Assembly (NCBI GenBank): GCA_900549945.1
Contig: URQJ01000016.1
Coordinates: forward strand, 1-20,191
From: an uncultured Oscillospiraceae bacterium
GTDB taxonomy: Bacteria > Bacillota > Clostridia > Oscillospirales > Acutalibacteraceae
DNA length: 20,191 nt
Direction of reading: 5' to 3'
How positions within the stretch are numbered: the first letter of the stretch is position 1; every line of letters begins with the position of its first letter. The notes beneath the pieces were generated by a model. It was given only the letters and a program-made list of their open reading frames with translations, was not told the DNA's origin and searched no databases. A program made the position numbers and the translations under genes. This document shows positions 10,129-16,418 of this stretch, piece after piece.

Positions 10129-11109
10129 ATGGAAAACAATAAACGGCCCGAAACGATGGAGCGCATCACGACGGCTGCGCTGGCGGATGCTTTTGTTGCG
10201 GAGCAGGTGGCGGAGATCCGCGCGCAGGTCGGGGATAAGAAGGTACTGCTTGCGCTTTCCGGCGGTGTGGATTCCTCGGTCGTCGCGGCGCTTTTGATCA
10301 AGGCGATCGGCAAGCAGCTCGTCTGCGTACACGTTAACCACGGCCTGCTGCGCAAGGGTGAGCCAGAGCAGGTGGTCGAGGTTTTCCGCAACCAGATGGA
10401 TGCAAACCTCGTGTATGTCGATGCGGTCGACCGCTTCCTCGATAAGCTGGCCGGTGTCGCCGAGCCGGAAAAGAAGCGCAAGATCATCGGCGCGGAGTTC
10501 ATCCGCGTGTTCGAGGAGGAGGCCCGCAAGCAGGAGGGCATCGAGTTTCTGGCGCAGGGCACGATTTACCCCGACATCATCGAGAGCGACGGCGTCAAGG
10601 CGCACCATAACGTGGGCGGTCTGCCGGAGGATCTCAAATTCGAGCTGGTCGAGCCGCTGAAGTTCCTCTATAAGGATGAGGTCCGCGTCGTCGGCAAGGC
10701 GCTCGGCCTGCCGGACGGCATGGTCTACCGCCAGCCGTTCCCGGGCCCGGGCCTCGGCGTGCGCTGCCTCGGCGCGATCACCCGCGACCGCCTCGAGATT
10801 GTCCGTGAATCCGACGCGATCCTGCGCGAGGAGTTTGCAAAGAACGGGCTGGAGGGCAAGGTTTGGCAGTATTTCACCGCCGTGCCGGACTTCCGCTCCG
10901 TCGGCGTCAAGGACGGCGCCCGCACATTTGCCTACCCGGTAATCCTCCGCGCGGTCAATACGGTCGACGCGATGACCGCGACGGTCGAAAATGTGCCGTT
11001 CGAGCTCCTCGAGCACATCACAGCGCGGATCACAGCAGAAGTCCCCGGCGTCAACCGCGTGCTCTACGACCTCACCCCGAAGCCCTGCGGAACGATTGAG
11101 TGGGAATAA
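10129..11109 (+). CDS. Stand-alone GMP synthetase subunit (ATP-pyrophosphatase half, GuaAb-like)
   Basis: A 326-residue protein equivalent only to the C-terminal synthetase part of GuaA. The PP-loop SGGVDSS is at 44-50, followed by [21 protein letters not shown] and the XMP-binding C-terminus KPCGTIEWE, all intact. It lacks the roughly 190-residue glutaminase domain, and no broken remnant of one is seen upstream; instead it has a short new N-terminus, its own promoter and a strong ribosome binding site. So it looks like a real gene, not a truncated copy. Archaea use such a subunit with a separate glutaminase, GuaAa; none is present here. It could use free ammonia, borrow a glutaminase, or have a different substrate. 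It clearly differs from the neighbouring guaA (for example [10 protein letters not shown] against [12 protein letters not shown]), so it is not a recent tandem copy. Confidence 0.9.
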   Translation: MENNKRPETMERITTAALADAFVAEQVAEIRAQVGDKKVLLALSGGVDSSVVAALLIKAIGKQLVCVHVNHGLLRKGEPEQVVEVFRNQMDANLVYVDAVDRFLDKLAGVAEPEKKRKIIGAEFIRVFEEEARKQEGIEFLAQGTIYPDIIESDGVKAHHNVGGLPEDLKFELVEPLKFLYKDEVRVVGKALGLPDGMVYRQPFPGPGLGVRCLGAITRDRLEIVRESDAILREEFAKNGLEGKVWQYFTAVPDFRSVGVKDGARTFAYPVILRAVNTVDAMTATVENVPFELLEHITARITAEVPGVNRVLYDLTPKPCGTIEWE

Positions 11110-11126
11110 ATATTTAGTGTTTTTGG

Positions 11127-11176
11127 AATCCTGAAAAGCGTTGGTAATACAGCGTTTTTCAGGATTTTTCTTTTTT
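11127..11176 (+). terminator. Strong intrinsic terminator after the stand-alone GMP synthetase gene
   Basis: AATCCTGAAAA (11127-11137) pairs with TTTTCAGGATT, continued inward by CGTTG/CAGCG. TTTTTC and then TTTTTT follow. It starts 18 bases after the stop codon and marks the end of the chromosomal gene run. Confidence 0.9.
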
Positions 11177-11178
11177 AG

Positions 11179-11219
11179 TGGCTACAAATTGGCTACATTT
11201 GCAGCGATTTTTGTAGCCA
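11179..11219. repeat. TGGCTACA repeat cluster, candidate attachment-site region
   Basis: TGGCTACA occurs directly at 11179 and 11190 and inverted at 11212-11219. TGGCTACAAA (11179-11188) and TTTGTAGCCA (11210-11219) form a 10-bp inverted repeat. It lies between the chromosomal terminator and the 3' end of an integrase fragment, where the core or arm sites of a tyrosine recombinase often sit. Its role is inferred from position only; it could also act as a terminator hairpin for the integrase. Confidence 0.4.
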
Positions 11220-11224
11220 GAGGC

Positions 11225-11389
11225 TCACGGCATGATGCCGTCAAGCTGTCTGGCTACCTCCACCTGCTTGTTGGGGTACAGGTGGCTGTACGTGTCCATC
11301 GTTGTCTGCACCTTTTCATGTCCGAGCCGCTCCGCGATCAGCAGCGGTGAGAAGCCCATCTCCACCAGCAGGCTGGCGTGGCTGTGCCG
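11225..11389 (-). pseudogene. Tyrosine recombinase (integrase) C-terminal fragment
   Basis: On the minus strand 54 codons read RHSHASLLVEMG, then IAERLGHEKVQTT and TYSHLYPNK, ending at TGA (11225-11227). These are the box II Arg (first codon kept), the LGH histidine and the nucleophile Tyr of phage/ICE-type tyrosine recombinases, so the last part of the catalytic domain is intact. The next codon upstream in frame is TAA (11390-11392), and the sequence turns AT-rich there. The N-terminal three quarters or more are missing. Base composition is like the chromosome, not like the following element. It is most simply the remnant of an earlier element's integrase, cut by later insertion or deletion. 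Confidence 0.85.
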
Positions 11390-11401
11390 TTACGGTATAA
11401 T

Positions 11402-11532
11402 AACGACAAACAGAAAAAGCCTTTATTTTCAAGGGGTTTGAGCGTTTGTCGTCTTTTATTCAATTCCTTTTCCAAGTTGAAAATTGACGAAAACTATAAA
11501 GAAAAAAGGAGGCTGTTTTATTAACGACAAAA
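11402..11532. repeat. Four related ACGACAAAC-type 10-mers near the ICE left end
   Basis: AACGACAAAC (11402-11411), its near-exact inverse GTTTGTCGTC (11444-11453), TGACGAAAAC (11485-11494, less similar) and AACGACAAAA (11523-11532). Start-to-start distances are 42, 41 and 38 bases, close to four DNA turns. The first two form a 9-bp inverted repeat. They may be arm-type binding sites for an integrase or excisionase, or regulator sites. A TATAAT at 11396-11401 overlaps the first copy but has no convincing -35 box. Confidence 0.5.
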
Positions 11533-11543
11533 TTTAATAGTGC

Positions 11544-11614
11544 CAGCGGTCCGGCTTTATGTCTGACCGCTGATTGCCGTGGGCGTTTCACTTTTAAGGT
11601 GGGCGCCCTTTTTT
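11544..11614 (+). terminator. Double hairpin with intrinsic terminator in the leader of the first ICE gene
   Basis: CAGCGGTC (11544-11551) pairs with GACCGCTG (11565-11572). Immediately after, GGGCG (11581-11585) pairs with CGCCC (11604-11608), with an inner TTCAC/GTGGG stem, followed by six T (11609-11614). A good Shine-Dalgarno-like AAAAGGAGG (11505-11513) lies upstream of both without an obvious ATG-started gene behind it. The first ICE gene begins 32 bases after the T-run. The layout suggests control by attenuation or insulation from outside transcription. Nothing else gene-like was found in 11390-11645. Confidence 0.65.
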
Positions 11615-11645
11615 CATACCTATTTTCAAGAGGAAGGAGATCCCC

Positions 11646-12167
11646 ATGGAATTAAACGAAATGGAAAAAAAGCTGCTCTTTCAGGTGGAGGGCGATTATC
11701 AGACAAAGATCCTGAATGAACTTTATATGACCGTGAGGTATTCAAATAATTCCGAACAGCGGGAGGCGGCAGAAGGTCTTATGGCAAAACTTCGTGTTCT
11801 GTCAAATGCAGAGTGCATGGACTTGGTAAAAGATATTCAGAAGAATTACCGTCTGCCCTATCCAGCCCGGACGATTGGAGAAAAGATCGCCGAGGCCAGA
11901 CAGCAATCAGGTGCAGAAAAATTGAAGGGGCATGACATCATGGCACTTGAACGCTTTGACCCGGAGGTAAGGCACATGATCGTTTTTGATGTATTGTCTT
12001 ACGATTCCCCTGTTGGCGACAAAGGCGATAAGATGCGCTTGTTCCTTACAGATGCCGGCTATCAGAAATTTTTAGAGCGCCAGGAACGGGGCGAAGTGAA
12101 ACTGAAAAACCATGCGAAGGTCTCTGGCGGTCATCTCCATTATGACCACAGGGATCATGCTTTGTAA
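11646..12167 (+). CDS. Conserved ICE protein of unknown function (173 aa)
   Basis: A 173-residue soluble protein with no membrane segment or recognised catalytic motif. The N-terminal half is helical and charged; the middle has LVKDIQKNYRLPYPARTIG, followed by ALERFDPEVRHMIVFDVLS and a basic, His-rich C-terminus (HAKVSGGHLHYDHRDHAL). It resembles the first leading-region protein commonly found before DUF6017 genes in gut Firmicutes ICEs, but I cannot give it a family name. GGAAGGAGAT lies just before the ATG. It is the first gene after the leader terminator, 29 bases ahead of the DUF6017 gene, so it should be co-transcribed with it. Confidence 0.75.
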   Translation: MELNEMEKKLLFQVEGDYQTKILNELYMTVRYSNNSEQREAAEGLMAKLRVLSNAECMDLVKDIQKNYRLPYPARTIGEKIAEARQQSGAEKLKGHDIMALERFDPEVRHMIVFDVLSYDSPVGDKGDKMRLFLTDAGYQKFLERQERGEVKLKNHAKVSGGHLHYDHRDHAL

Positions 12168-12196
12168 CGGAATAGTCGAAGAAAGGAGGCGATACA

Positions 12197-13069
12197 ATGG
12201 CAGTATTCCGTGTAGAGAAAACAAAGGACTTTACGATAATGAGCAATCACCATCTGCGCAATACGGAGTTGTCCTTAAAGGCAAAGGGGCTTTTATCACT
12301 TATGTTGTCGCTGCCGGAAGATTGGGATTATACCACGAAGGGACTCGCCCATATCTGCAAGGACGGTGTGGATTCTATCACTACTGCCCTGAAGGAACTG
12401 GAGCGGCATGGTTATCTCACCAGACAGCGTCTCCGCTATGATAACGGGCAGTTGGGAGACATTGAATATACGATCCATGAGCAGCCTGTAAGCACCGAAA
12501 ACACAGGGCTTTCACCTAAACGGGAAAATCCAAGACAGGTAAAACCTGAACAGGCAAAACCTAAACAGGCGGAACCTGAACAGGAAAATCCAGCACAATT
12601 AAATACTAATCCATTAAAAACAAAAAAATCAAAAAAAGATAAATCAATAACTTATCCATCAATCTATCCGGCAGAGCCGGAAGCGGCAAGCCGCACGGAT
12701 GGGATGGATCGGATAGAGCTGATAGAAGCCTATCGTGAAATCATCAAAGAAAATATCGAATATGACTTACTGGTCTTACGGTATGGCAGGGAACGTCTGG
12801 ACGAAGCCCTTGAACTTATGCTTGAAGTGATTTTGTCGAAACGCCCTTACATTCGCATTGCCGGAGATGATTTTCCGCGGGAGATCGTCAAGAGCCGGTT
12901 TCTGAAGATCAATTCCGGTCACTTAGAGTATGTCTTTGACTGTATCGACAAGAACACGACGAAGGTCGGAAATATCAAAGCATATCTGCTGGCGGCGCTG
13001 TATAATGCCCCGGCTACAATGGACAGCTATTACCGTGCCGAGGTCAATCACGATCTGTACGGCTGTTAG
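12197..13069 (+). CDS. HTH-domain protein, DUF6017 type (replication-initiator-like)
   Basis: A 290-residue protein. Residues about 1-85 (VEKTKDFTIMSNHHLRN, LSLKAKGLLSLMLSLPEDWD, then a KDGVDSITTALKELERHGYLTR wing) match the winged-helix N-terminus shared with RepA-type plasmid/ICE initiators and DnaD-like proteins. A hydrophilic Pro/Lys/Gln linker (about 100-150) holds five pentapeptide repeats (110-134). The C-terminal part (about 170-285), with YDLLVLRYGRERLDEAL and FDCIDKNTTKVGNIKAYLLAALYNAP, is the DUF6017 region. A role in element replication or its control is inferred from the fold and context. AAAGGAGG lies 7 bases before the ATG. Confidence 0.8.
   Translation: MAVFRVEKTKDFTIMSNHHLRNTELSLKAKGLLSLMLSLPEDWDYTTKGLAHICKDGVDSITTALKELERHGYLTRQRLRYDNGQLGDIEYTIHEQPVSTENTGLSPKRENPRQVKPEQAKPKQAEPEQENPAQLNTNPLKTKKSKKDKSITYPSIYPAEPEAASRTDGMDRIELIEAYREIIKENIEYDLLVLRYGRERLDEALELMLEVILSKRPYIRIAGDDFPREIVKSRFLKINSGHLEYVFDCIDKNTTKVGNIKAYLLAALYNAPATMDSYYRAEVNHDLYGC
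12524..12598 (+). repeat. In-frame 15-bp tandem repeat coding five pentapeptides
   Basis: Five 15-base units encode ENPRQ, VKPEQ, AKPKQ, AEPEQ and ENPAQ (consensus x-K/N/E-P-x-Q). They sit in the linker of the DUF6017 protein. The units differ at several bases, so the array is not brand new. Because the unit is a multiple of three, copy-number change would alter linker length without breaking the frame. Confidence 0.85.
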
Positions 13070-13120
13070 TCACCTTTGGGTGTCTTTTTTCATTCCATCA
13101 CAGGAAGGAGGCAAAGCACG

Positions 13121-13159
13121 ATGAAAAGAATCACTGTGCCGGTACTATGCCCGGCGTAA
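13121..13159 (+). other. Possible 12-codon leader peptide overlapping the start of the toprim gene
   Basis: The strong AGGAAGGAGG lies correctly placed for ATG at 13121, which opens only 12 codons (MKRITVPVLCPA) and stops at TAA 13157-13159. The first ATG of the toprim protein (13147) lies inside it in another frame and has no ribosome binding site of its own. Either the peptide couples translation to the next gene, or a small indel has separated the natural start from its frame. Confidence 0.45.
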
Positions 13160-14127
13160 CCAAAGAACAGATTCAGGCAGCGCGGGAAGCTGACTTGTTT
13201 ACTTACCTGCAATTCCATGAACCCGGCGTGCTGAAACGGGATGGACCTAATTTCCGGCATAAGGAGCATGACAGTCTGGTATATGTGACCGGGAAAAGGT
13301 ACTGGTACTGGAACAGCCGTGGACGGAGTATCAATGCGCTGGACTACCTGATCCAGATTCGTGGATATGGTCTTGTGGATGCGGTTCATGCTCTGGTAGG
13401 TGGAGAAATCCGGCAGGAACCGGCCTACCGAAATACGGCAGAAATACAGGTATCAAAGGAACCGGAAAAGAAAGCATTCTCTCTCCCCTGGGCCAGACGT
13501 TGCGCGACCGCTGCGGTCTCCTATTTGCAGAAACGGGGGATCAGCTCAGAAGTCATTCGCCAGTGTTTACAAGCCGGGATTTTTTACGAAGCCCGGTATC
13601 ATGGAGAACCGGTTTGTGTGTTTGTAGGGAAAGATGATTCCGGGAAAGCGAAGTTTGCCTGTATGCGCAGTATCGGCGGCAATCTCAAAAAGGATGTCTA
13701 TGGCAGCGACAAAGGATATAACTTTTGTTATCCCCCGCAAAGTCCGGGCAGCCGGCATGTGGCAGTTTTTGAAGCTCCTATTGATGCGCTTTCCCATGCA
13801 ACACTTCAAGAGCTGGAGGGATGGAAATGGAATGGTTATCGCTTGTCTTTGGGAGGTACTTCCCATGTGGCGCTGACTTCTTTCTTGGAACGCCACCCGG
13901 AGATCCGGCGTGTTACCCTTTATATGGACCACGACCTTGCCGGATTTGTCAATGCCCGGAAAATCAAGACCATGCTCCACGAGGATAAACGTTTCCGTCA
14001 TATCCGGGTAAGTGTCAACCCTCCCCGGATGGGAAAAGATTACAATGAGAAATTGCTGCAGGTTCGGGAACAACTGCAAACCAGCCAGCACCAACGCCGC
14101 CCAAAAGAGGCGGCTGTTTCAATTTAG
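13147..14127 (+). CDS. DUF3991 and toprim domain protein (primase-like)
   Basis: A 326-residue protein. The N-terminus (about 1-85, with WYWNSRGRSINALDYLIQIRG) is the DUF3991-type domain, resembling the DnaG zinc-binding domain but without its cysteines. The C-terminal toprim domain has VAVFEAPIDALS with acidic Glu209 and TLYMDHDLAG with the Asp261/Asp263 pair, then GKDYNEKL (297-304). These are the metal-binding residues of primase/topoisomerase toprim folds. Such proteins are usual in ICE leading regions and may prime or process the single-stranded DNA; that job is inferred. The start at 13147 is uncertain because the good ribosome binding site serves an ATG at 13121 in another frame. Confidence 0.85.
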   Translation: MPGVTKEQIQAAREADLFTYLQFHEPGVLKRDGPNFRHKEHDSLVYVTGKRYWYWNSRGRSINALDYLIQIRGYGLVDAVHALVGGEIRQEPAYRNTAEIQVSKEPEKKAFSLPWARRCATAAVSYLQKRGISSEVIRQCLQAGIFYEARYHGEPVCVFVGKDDSGKAKFACMRSIGGNLKKDVYGSDKGYNFCYPPQSPGSRHVAVFEAPIDALSHATLQELEGWKWNGYRLSLGGTSHVALTSFLERHPEIRRVTLYMDHDLAGFVNARKIKTMLHEDKRFRHIRVSVNPPRMGKDYNEKLLQVREQLQTSQHQRRPKEAAVSI

Positions 14128-14140
14128 GGAGGATTTCAAC

Positions 14141-14365
14141 ATGAATGGATCTCAACAGATCTGCTTTACAGACTGCGCCGGAAAAGCGCTGTTTTCCATT
14201 CCTGACAATGGTTTACTCTGCCTGTTCTATGGAAACGGGGACAGGCACTTTGCTGTTTGCCATCGTCTGGATGACACCCATGCAGAAATTGACGGGGTAA
14301 ATTATTCGCTGCCGGACTTTGCCAAAAGGATGAAACACAACCAGATCTGCTTCGCCCCAGCATAA
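14141..14365 (+). CDS. Small ICE protein, LPD28-like (74 aa)
   Basis: A 74-residue protein with ICFTDCAGKALFSIPDNG near the start, then CHRLDDTHAEIDG and LPDFAKRMKHN. This pattern (ICFTD...LF.IPD.G...C..LDD.H..I.G...FA..M) resembles the LPD28 large-polyvalent-protein-associated domain as I remember it, so the name is tentative. GGGAGGA (14127-14133) gives a good ribosome binding site. An in-frame reading extends upstream to 14012, but that part overlaps the toprim gene and lacks a ribosome binding site. The gene lies between the toprim and HTH genes on the same strand. Function unknown; LPD proteins are suspected counter-defence or DNA-entry factors. Confidence 0.65.
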   Translation: MNGSQQICFTDCAGKALFSIPDNGLLCLFYGNGDRHFAVCHRLDDTHAEIDGVNYSLPDFAKRMKHNQICFAPA

Positions 14366-14397
14366 GGCTGGCAAACAAATAACAGGAGGATTTGAAA

Positions 14398-14679
14398 ATG
14401 AAAAAAATTGAAAATACCGCTTTGCAGATGATTGCCGAGGCTTCCCGGTGTCCAGATTACGGCCCCGATATGGTTAAATCGCTGATGAAAAAGCTGGATA
14501 TGAACGAAAAGGGCTTTGCACTTTTGATGAATGTTGCCCCATCCACAGTGCGTCTTTGGACCAGTGGAGCTGCACAACCCTGCGGCACAGCAAAACGCCT
14601 CATGCAGATTTATGAAACCGGTCCTGAGATTGTCGGCAAGATTGCCGGCGGGCAGCTACCGGCAGATGGGAGGGATTGA
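14398..14679 (+). CDS. Small helix-turn-helix protein (XRE/HigA-antitoxin-like)
   Basis: A 93-residue protein with an HTH at about 36-80 (MNEKGFALLMNVAPSTVRLW, then SGAAQPCGTAKRLMQIYETGP). It resembles the HigA/MqsA-type antitoxin and YiaG-like DNA-binding fold. No toxin gene lies next to it, so it is more likely an ICE regulator or an orphan antitoxin-like protein. AGGAGG (14384-14389) is 8 bases before ATG 14398; TTG at 14392 is an in-frame but poorer choice. It stops 4 bases before the next gene, with the next ribosome binding site inside its own end, so translation is probably coupled to the DUF6674 gene. Confidence 0.8.
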   Translation: MKKIENTALQMIAEASRCPDYGPDMVKSLMKKLDMNEKGFALLMNVAPSTVRLWTSGAAQPCGTAKRLMQIYETGPEIVGKIAGGQLPADGRD

Positions 14680-14683
14680 TTAA

Positions 14684-15454
14684 ATGGCGGAGACAGATAG
14701 CCAGCCGATTGCGGAAAATGAGCAGGTCAAAGAGCTGCTTGCTCTCCTAAAAGACAACAATACACCGGGATATGAAGAATTTGCCAAGCTGATCGAGCAT
14801 GTGACCGGGATGGAGCAACGTCTTTCGGAGGCAACCGAGGAACTAAAGGCGGTGCGTCAGGAAATGCAGGGGTTACAAAACCATTCCCTGAAAGATGCTC
14901 TCCAAAAGAGCTGTAAGGCTATGGAGGCGAATATTTCCGCTATGCGTCATCATCTTTCCGAACTCAAAGACCAGATCATAAACGGGTGCAGGAATATCCT
15001 TACCGATTTCAGGGAACGCGGTGCTGTCGCTTTGAATGGGATCACACAGTTTTTACATGTCAGACCGGTGTTGGAGTCCATTCAAAGTGCGGCAGAAAAA
15101 AGTATGCAGGTCAGCAACAGGGCTGTTGCCAGAATTGATGCTTTCAGTACGGAATATCACGAAATGGGGCGGCATCTCAAAAATATGGGCCGTGCTATTC
15201 AAGGAAAACCTGCGGAGACAGACGCAAAAGAAAACGGAAAGGTTGCCAGGGTGTTCAAAGGTGCTTTCAAAGTGGAGGGCGCCCTTATATCCTCCATTAA
15301 CCGTAATGCGGAGTGGGCACTTAATACCCTTGCCCGGTTGGAACAGACTGCGGAAAGGCGCCCTTCTGTTTTGGAAGCAATGCGGGAACAGGCAGCAAAA
15401 ACGGAACCGGCAAAAAAGCCGCCGGCACCTTCCCATGATAAGGAAAGCCGGTAA
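14684..15454 (+). CDS. DUF6674 family ICE protein with coiled coil
   Basis: A 256-residue soluble protein. Residues about 40-100 (VTGMEQRLSEATEELKAVRQ onward) show heptad-like charged and hydrophobic spacing expected of a coiled coil, and the middle is mostly helical. The C-terminus is a Lys/Pro/Ala-rich tail. It matches my memory of DUF6674, a family seen in Firmicutes ICEs between the HTH gene and the LPD/DUF3846 genes; its function is not known. GGAGGGA (14669-14675) precedes the ATG and overlaps the end of the HTH gene. No catalytic motif is visible; a structural or single-strand-DNA-associated role would be a guess. Confidence 0.7.
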   Translation: MAETDSQPIAENEQVKELLALLKDNNTPGYEEFAKLIEHVTGMEQRLSEATEELKAVRQEMQGLQNHSLKDALQKSCKAMEANISAMRHHLSELKDQIINGCRNILTDFRERGAVALNGITQFLHVRPVLESIQSAAEKSMQVSNRAVARIDAFSTEYHEMGRHLKNMGRAIQGKPAETDAKENGKVARVFKGAFKVEGALISSINRNAEWALNTLARLEQTAERRPSVLEAMREQAAKTEPAKKPPAPSHDKESR

Positions 15455-15485
15455 TTGTCAGGTTCACATGAAAGGAGGAATTTGA

Positions 15486-16388
15486 TTGAATCAGGAACCA
15501 CTACCGCAGATTCATTTGATCCGTGATACAGACTTATCCGTCTTTGCGTATGAGATCCATATTTTTGCCGGAGATTTTCTTAGGGAATGCGAATTTAATA
15601 TGCGTTCTCTGGCGACAAATACCGGGGCTGATTCCATTGCCATCATGGGGAAAAATCACATGTGGCTTTCCGACGCCTTGTTTGCTTATTGTTCTACGGC
15701 AGACCTTCATCAAATGATCTTAACAACGGAATTCATCGGAGCGAGGGCTTTCCTATTTCATACGGATCGCAGAGAGGACGGTCACTTGTACGGAGATGTC
15801 CTGATGATGGATTTAGACACGCTGCGGCAGGATATAAAAAGAAATATCCTTTATCCCTGCGGCGTCAATATCGAACGCAAAGATGGTTCAGCGGCTACGG
15901 TCAGCCTGAAAGAATGGACTGAAATGGAGCTTTACGAAAAAGATGCTCTGAAAAGTTGGGGATTTTCTTATGCCCCAAATCAAGTTACGGAATGGCAGTA
16001 CCACTATTCCACGATGTTCAGACAGTGGATGGATATGGCATTTCGTTATATGCCCCAGGATTTAGAAGAACGCCTGAATATGCAATATATGGAGGCAGCC
16101 CAGAACCCGGATATGGATAAGTACCGCATACCACAGGGAACGGCAAAGCAGATGCTCCTTTATGACGAAGCCCCTGTGTATCGCCTTCTTCCATCCGGTT
16201 CGGAGAAAATCGCGCCCATCGCGGCAGTCTCTACGGGCCTGTGGTATGAAAATTACCGGGAGTTTGCCATTGCACCGGAGGATTTAGGCGCTCTGGACAA
16301 ACTGATCCGCAGGGAAACTGACCGGCTCACAAGAAACCTCCCACAACTTCACAAAAACGAAGAACGTCGCCCTGCCCCGGAGCGATAA
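15486..16388 (+). CDS. Conserved ICE protein of unknown function (300 aa), TTG start
   Basis: A 300-residue soluble protein I cannot assign to a named family. It begins MNQEPLPQIHLIRDTDLSVF and contains many aromatic residues, VTEWQYHYSTMFRQWMDMAF near the centre, and APVYRLLPSGSEKIAPIAAV then LWYENYREFAIAPEDL near the end. The last stretch looks like a small separate beta-rich domain. The start is TTG at 15486, chosen because AAAGGAGG (15471-15478) sits 7 bases before it and no in-frame ATG is available nearby. It ends 30 bases before the LPD1 gene, which also begins with TTG. Position suggests the early-transfer or counter-defence set, but nothing in the sequence proves this. Confidence 0.75.
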   Translation: MNQEPLPQIHLIRDTDLSVFAYEIHIFAGDFLRECEFNMRSLATNTGADSIAIMGKNHMWLSDALFAYCSTADLHQMILTTEFIGARAFLFHTDRREDGHLYGDVLMMDLDTLRQDIKRNILYPCGVNIERKDGSAATVSLKEWTEMELYEKDALKSWGFSYAPNQVTEWQYHYSTMFRQWMDMAFRYMPQDLEERLNMQYMEAAQNPDMDKYRIPQGTAKQMLLYDEAPVYRLLPSGSEKIAPIAAVSTGLWYENYREFAIAPEDLGALDKLIRRETDRLTRNLPQLHKNEERRPAPER

Positions 16389-16418
16389 GAATTTTACACT
16401 GACTGGAGGTGATGAAGA

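Noticed and set aside
10129..11109. Stand-alone GMP synthetase as a broken pseudogene of guaA
   Set aside because: It has its own promoter, a strong ribosome binding site, all synthetase motifs, and no glutaminase remnant upstream.
11141..11441. Small plus-strand open frames over the integrase remnant
   Set aside because: They are antisense to a clear tyrosine-recombinase C-terminus on the minus strand, and begin within the terminator or the repeats.
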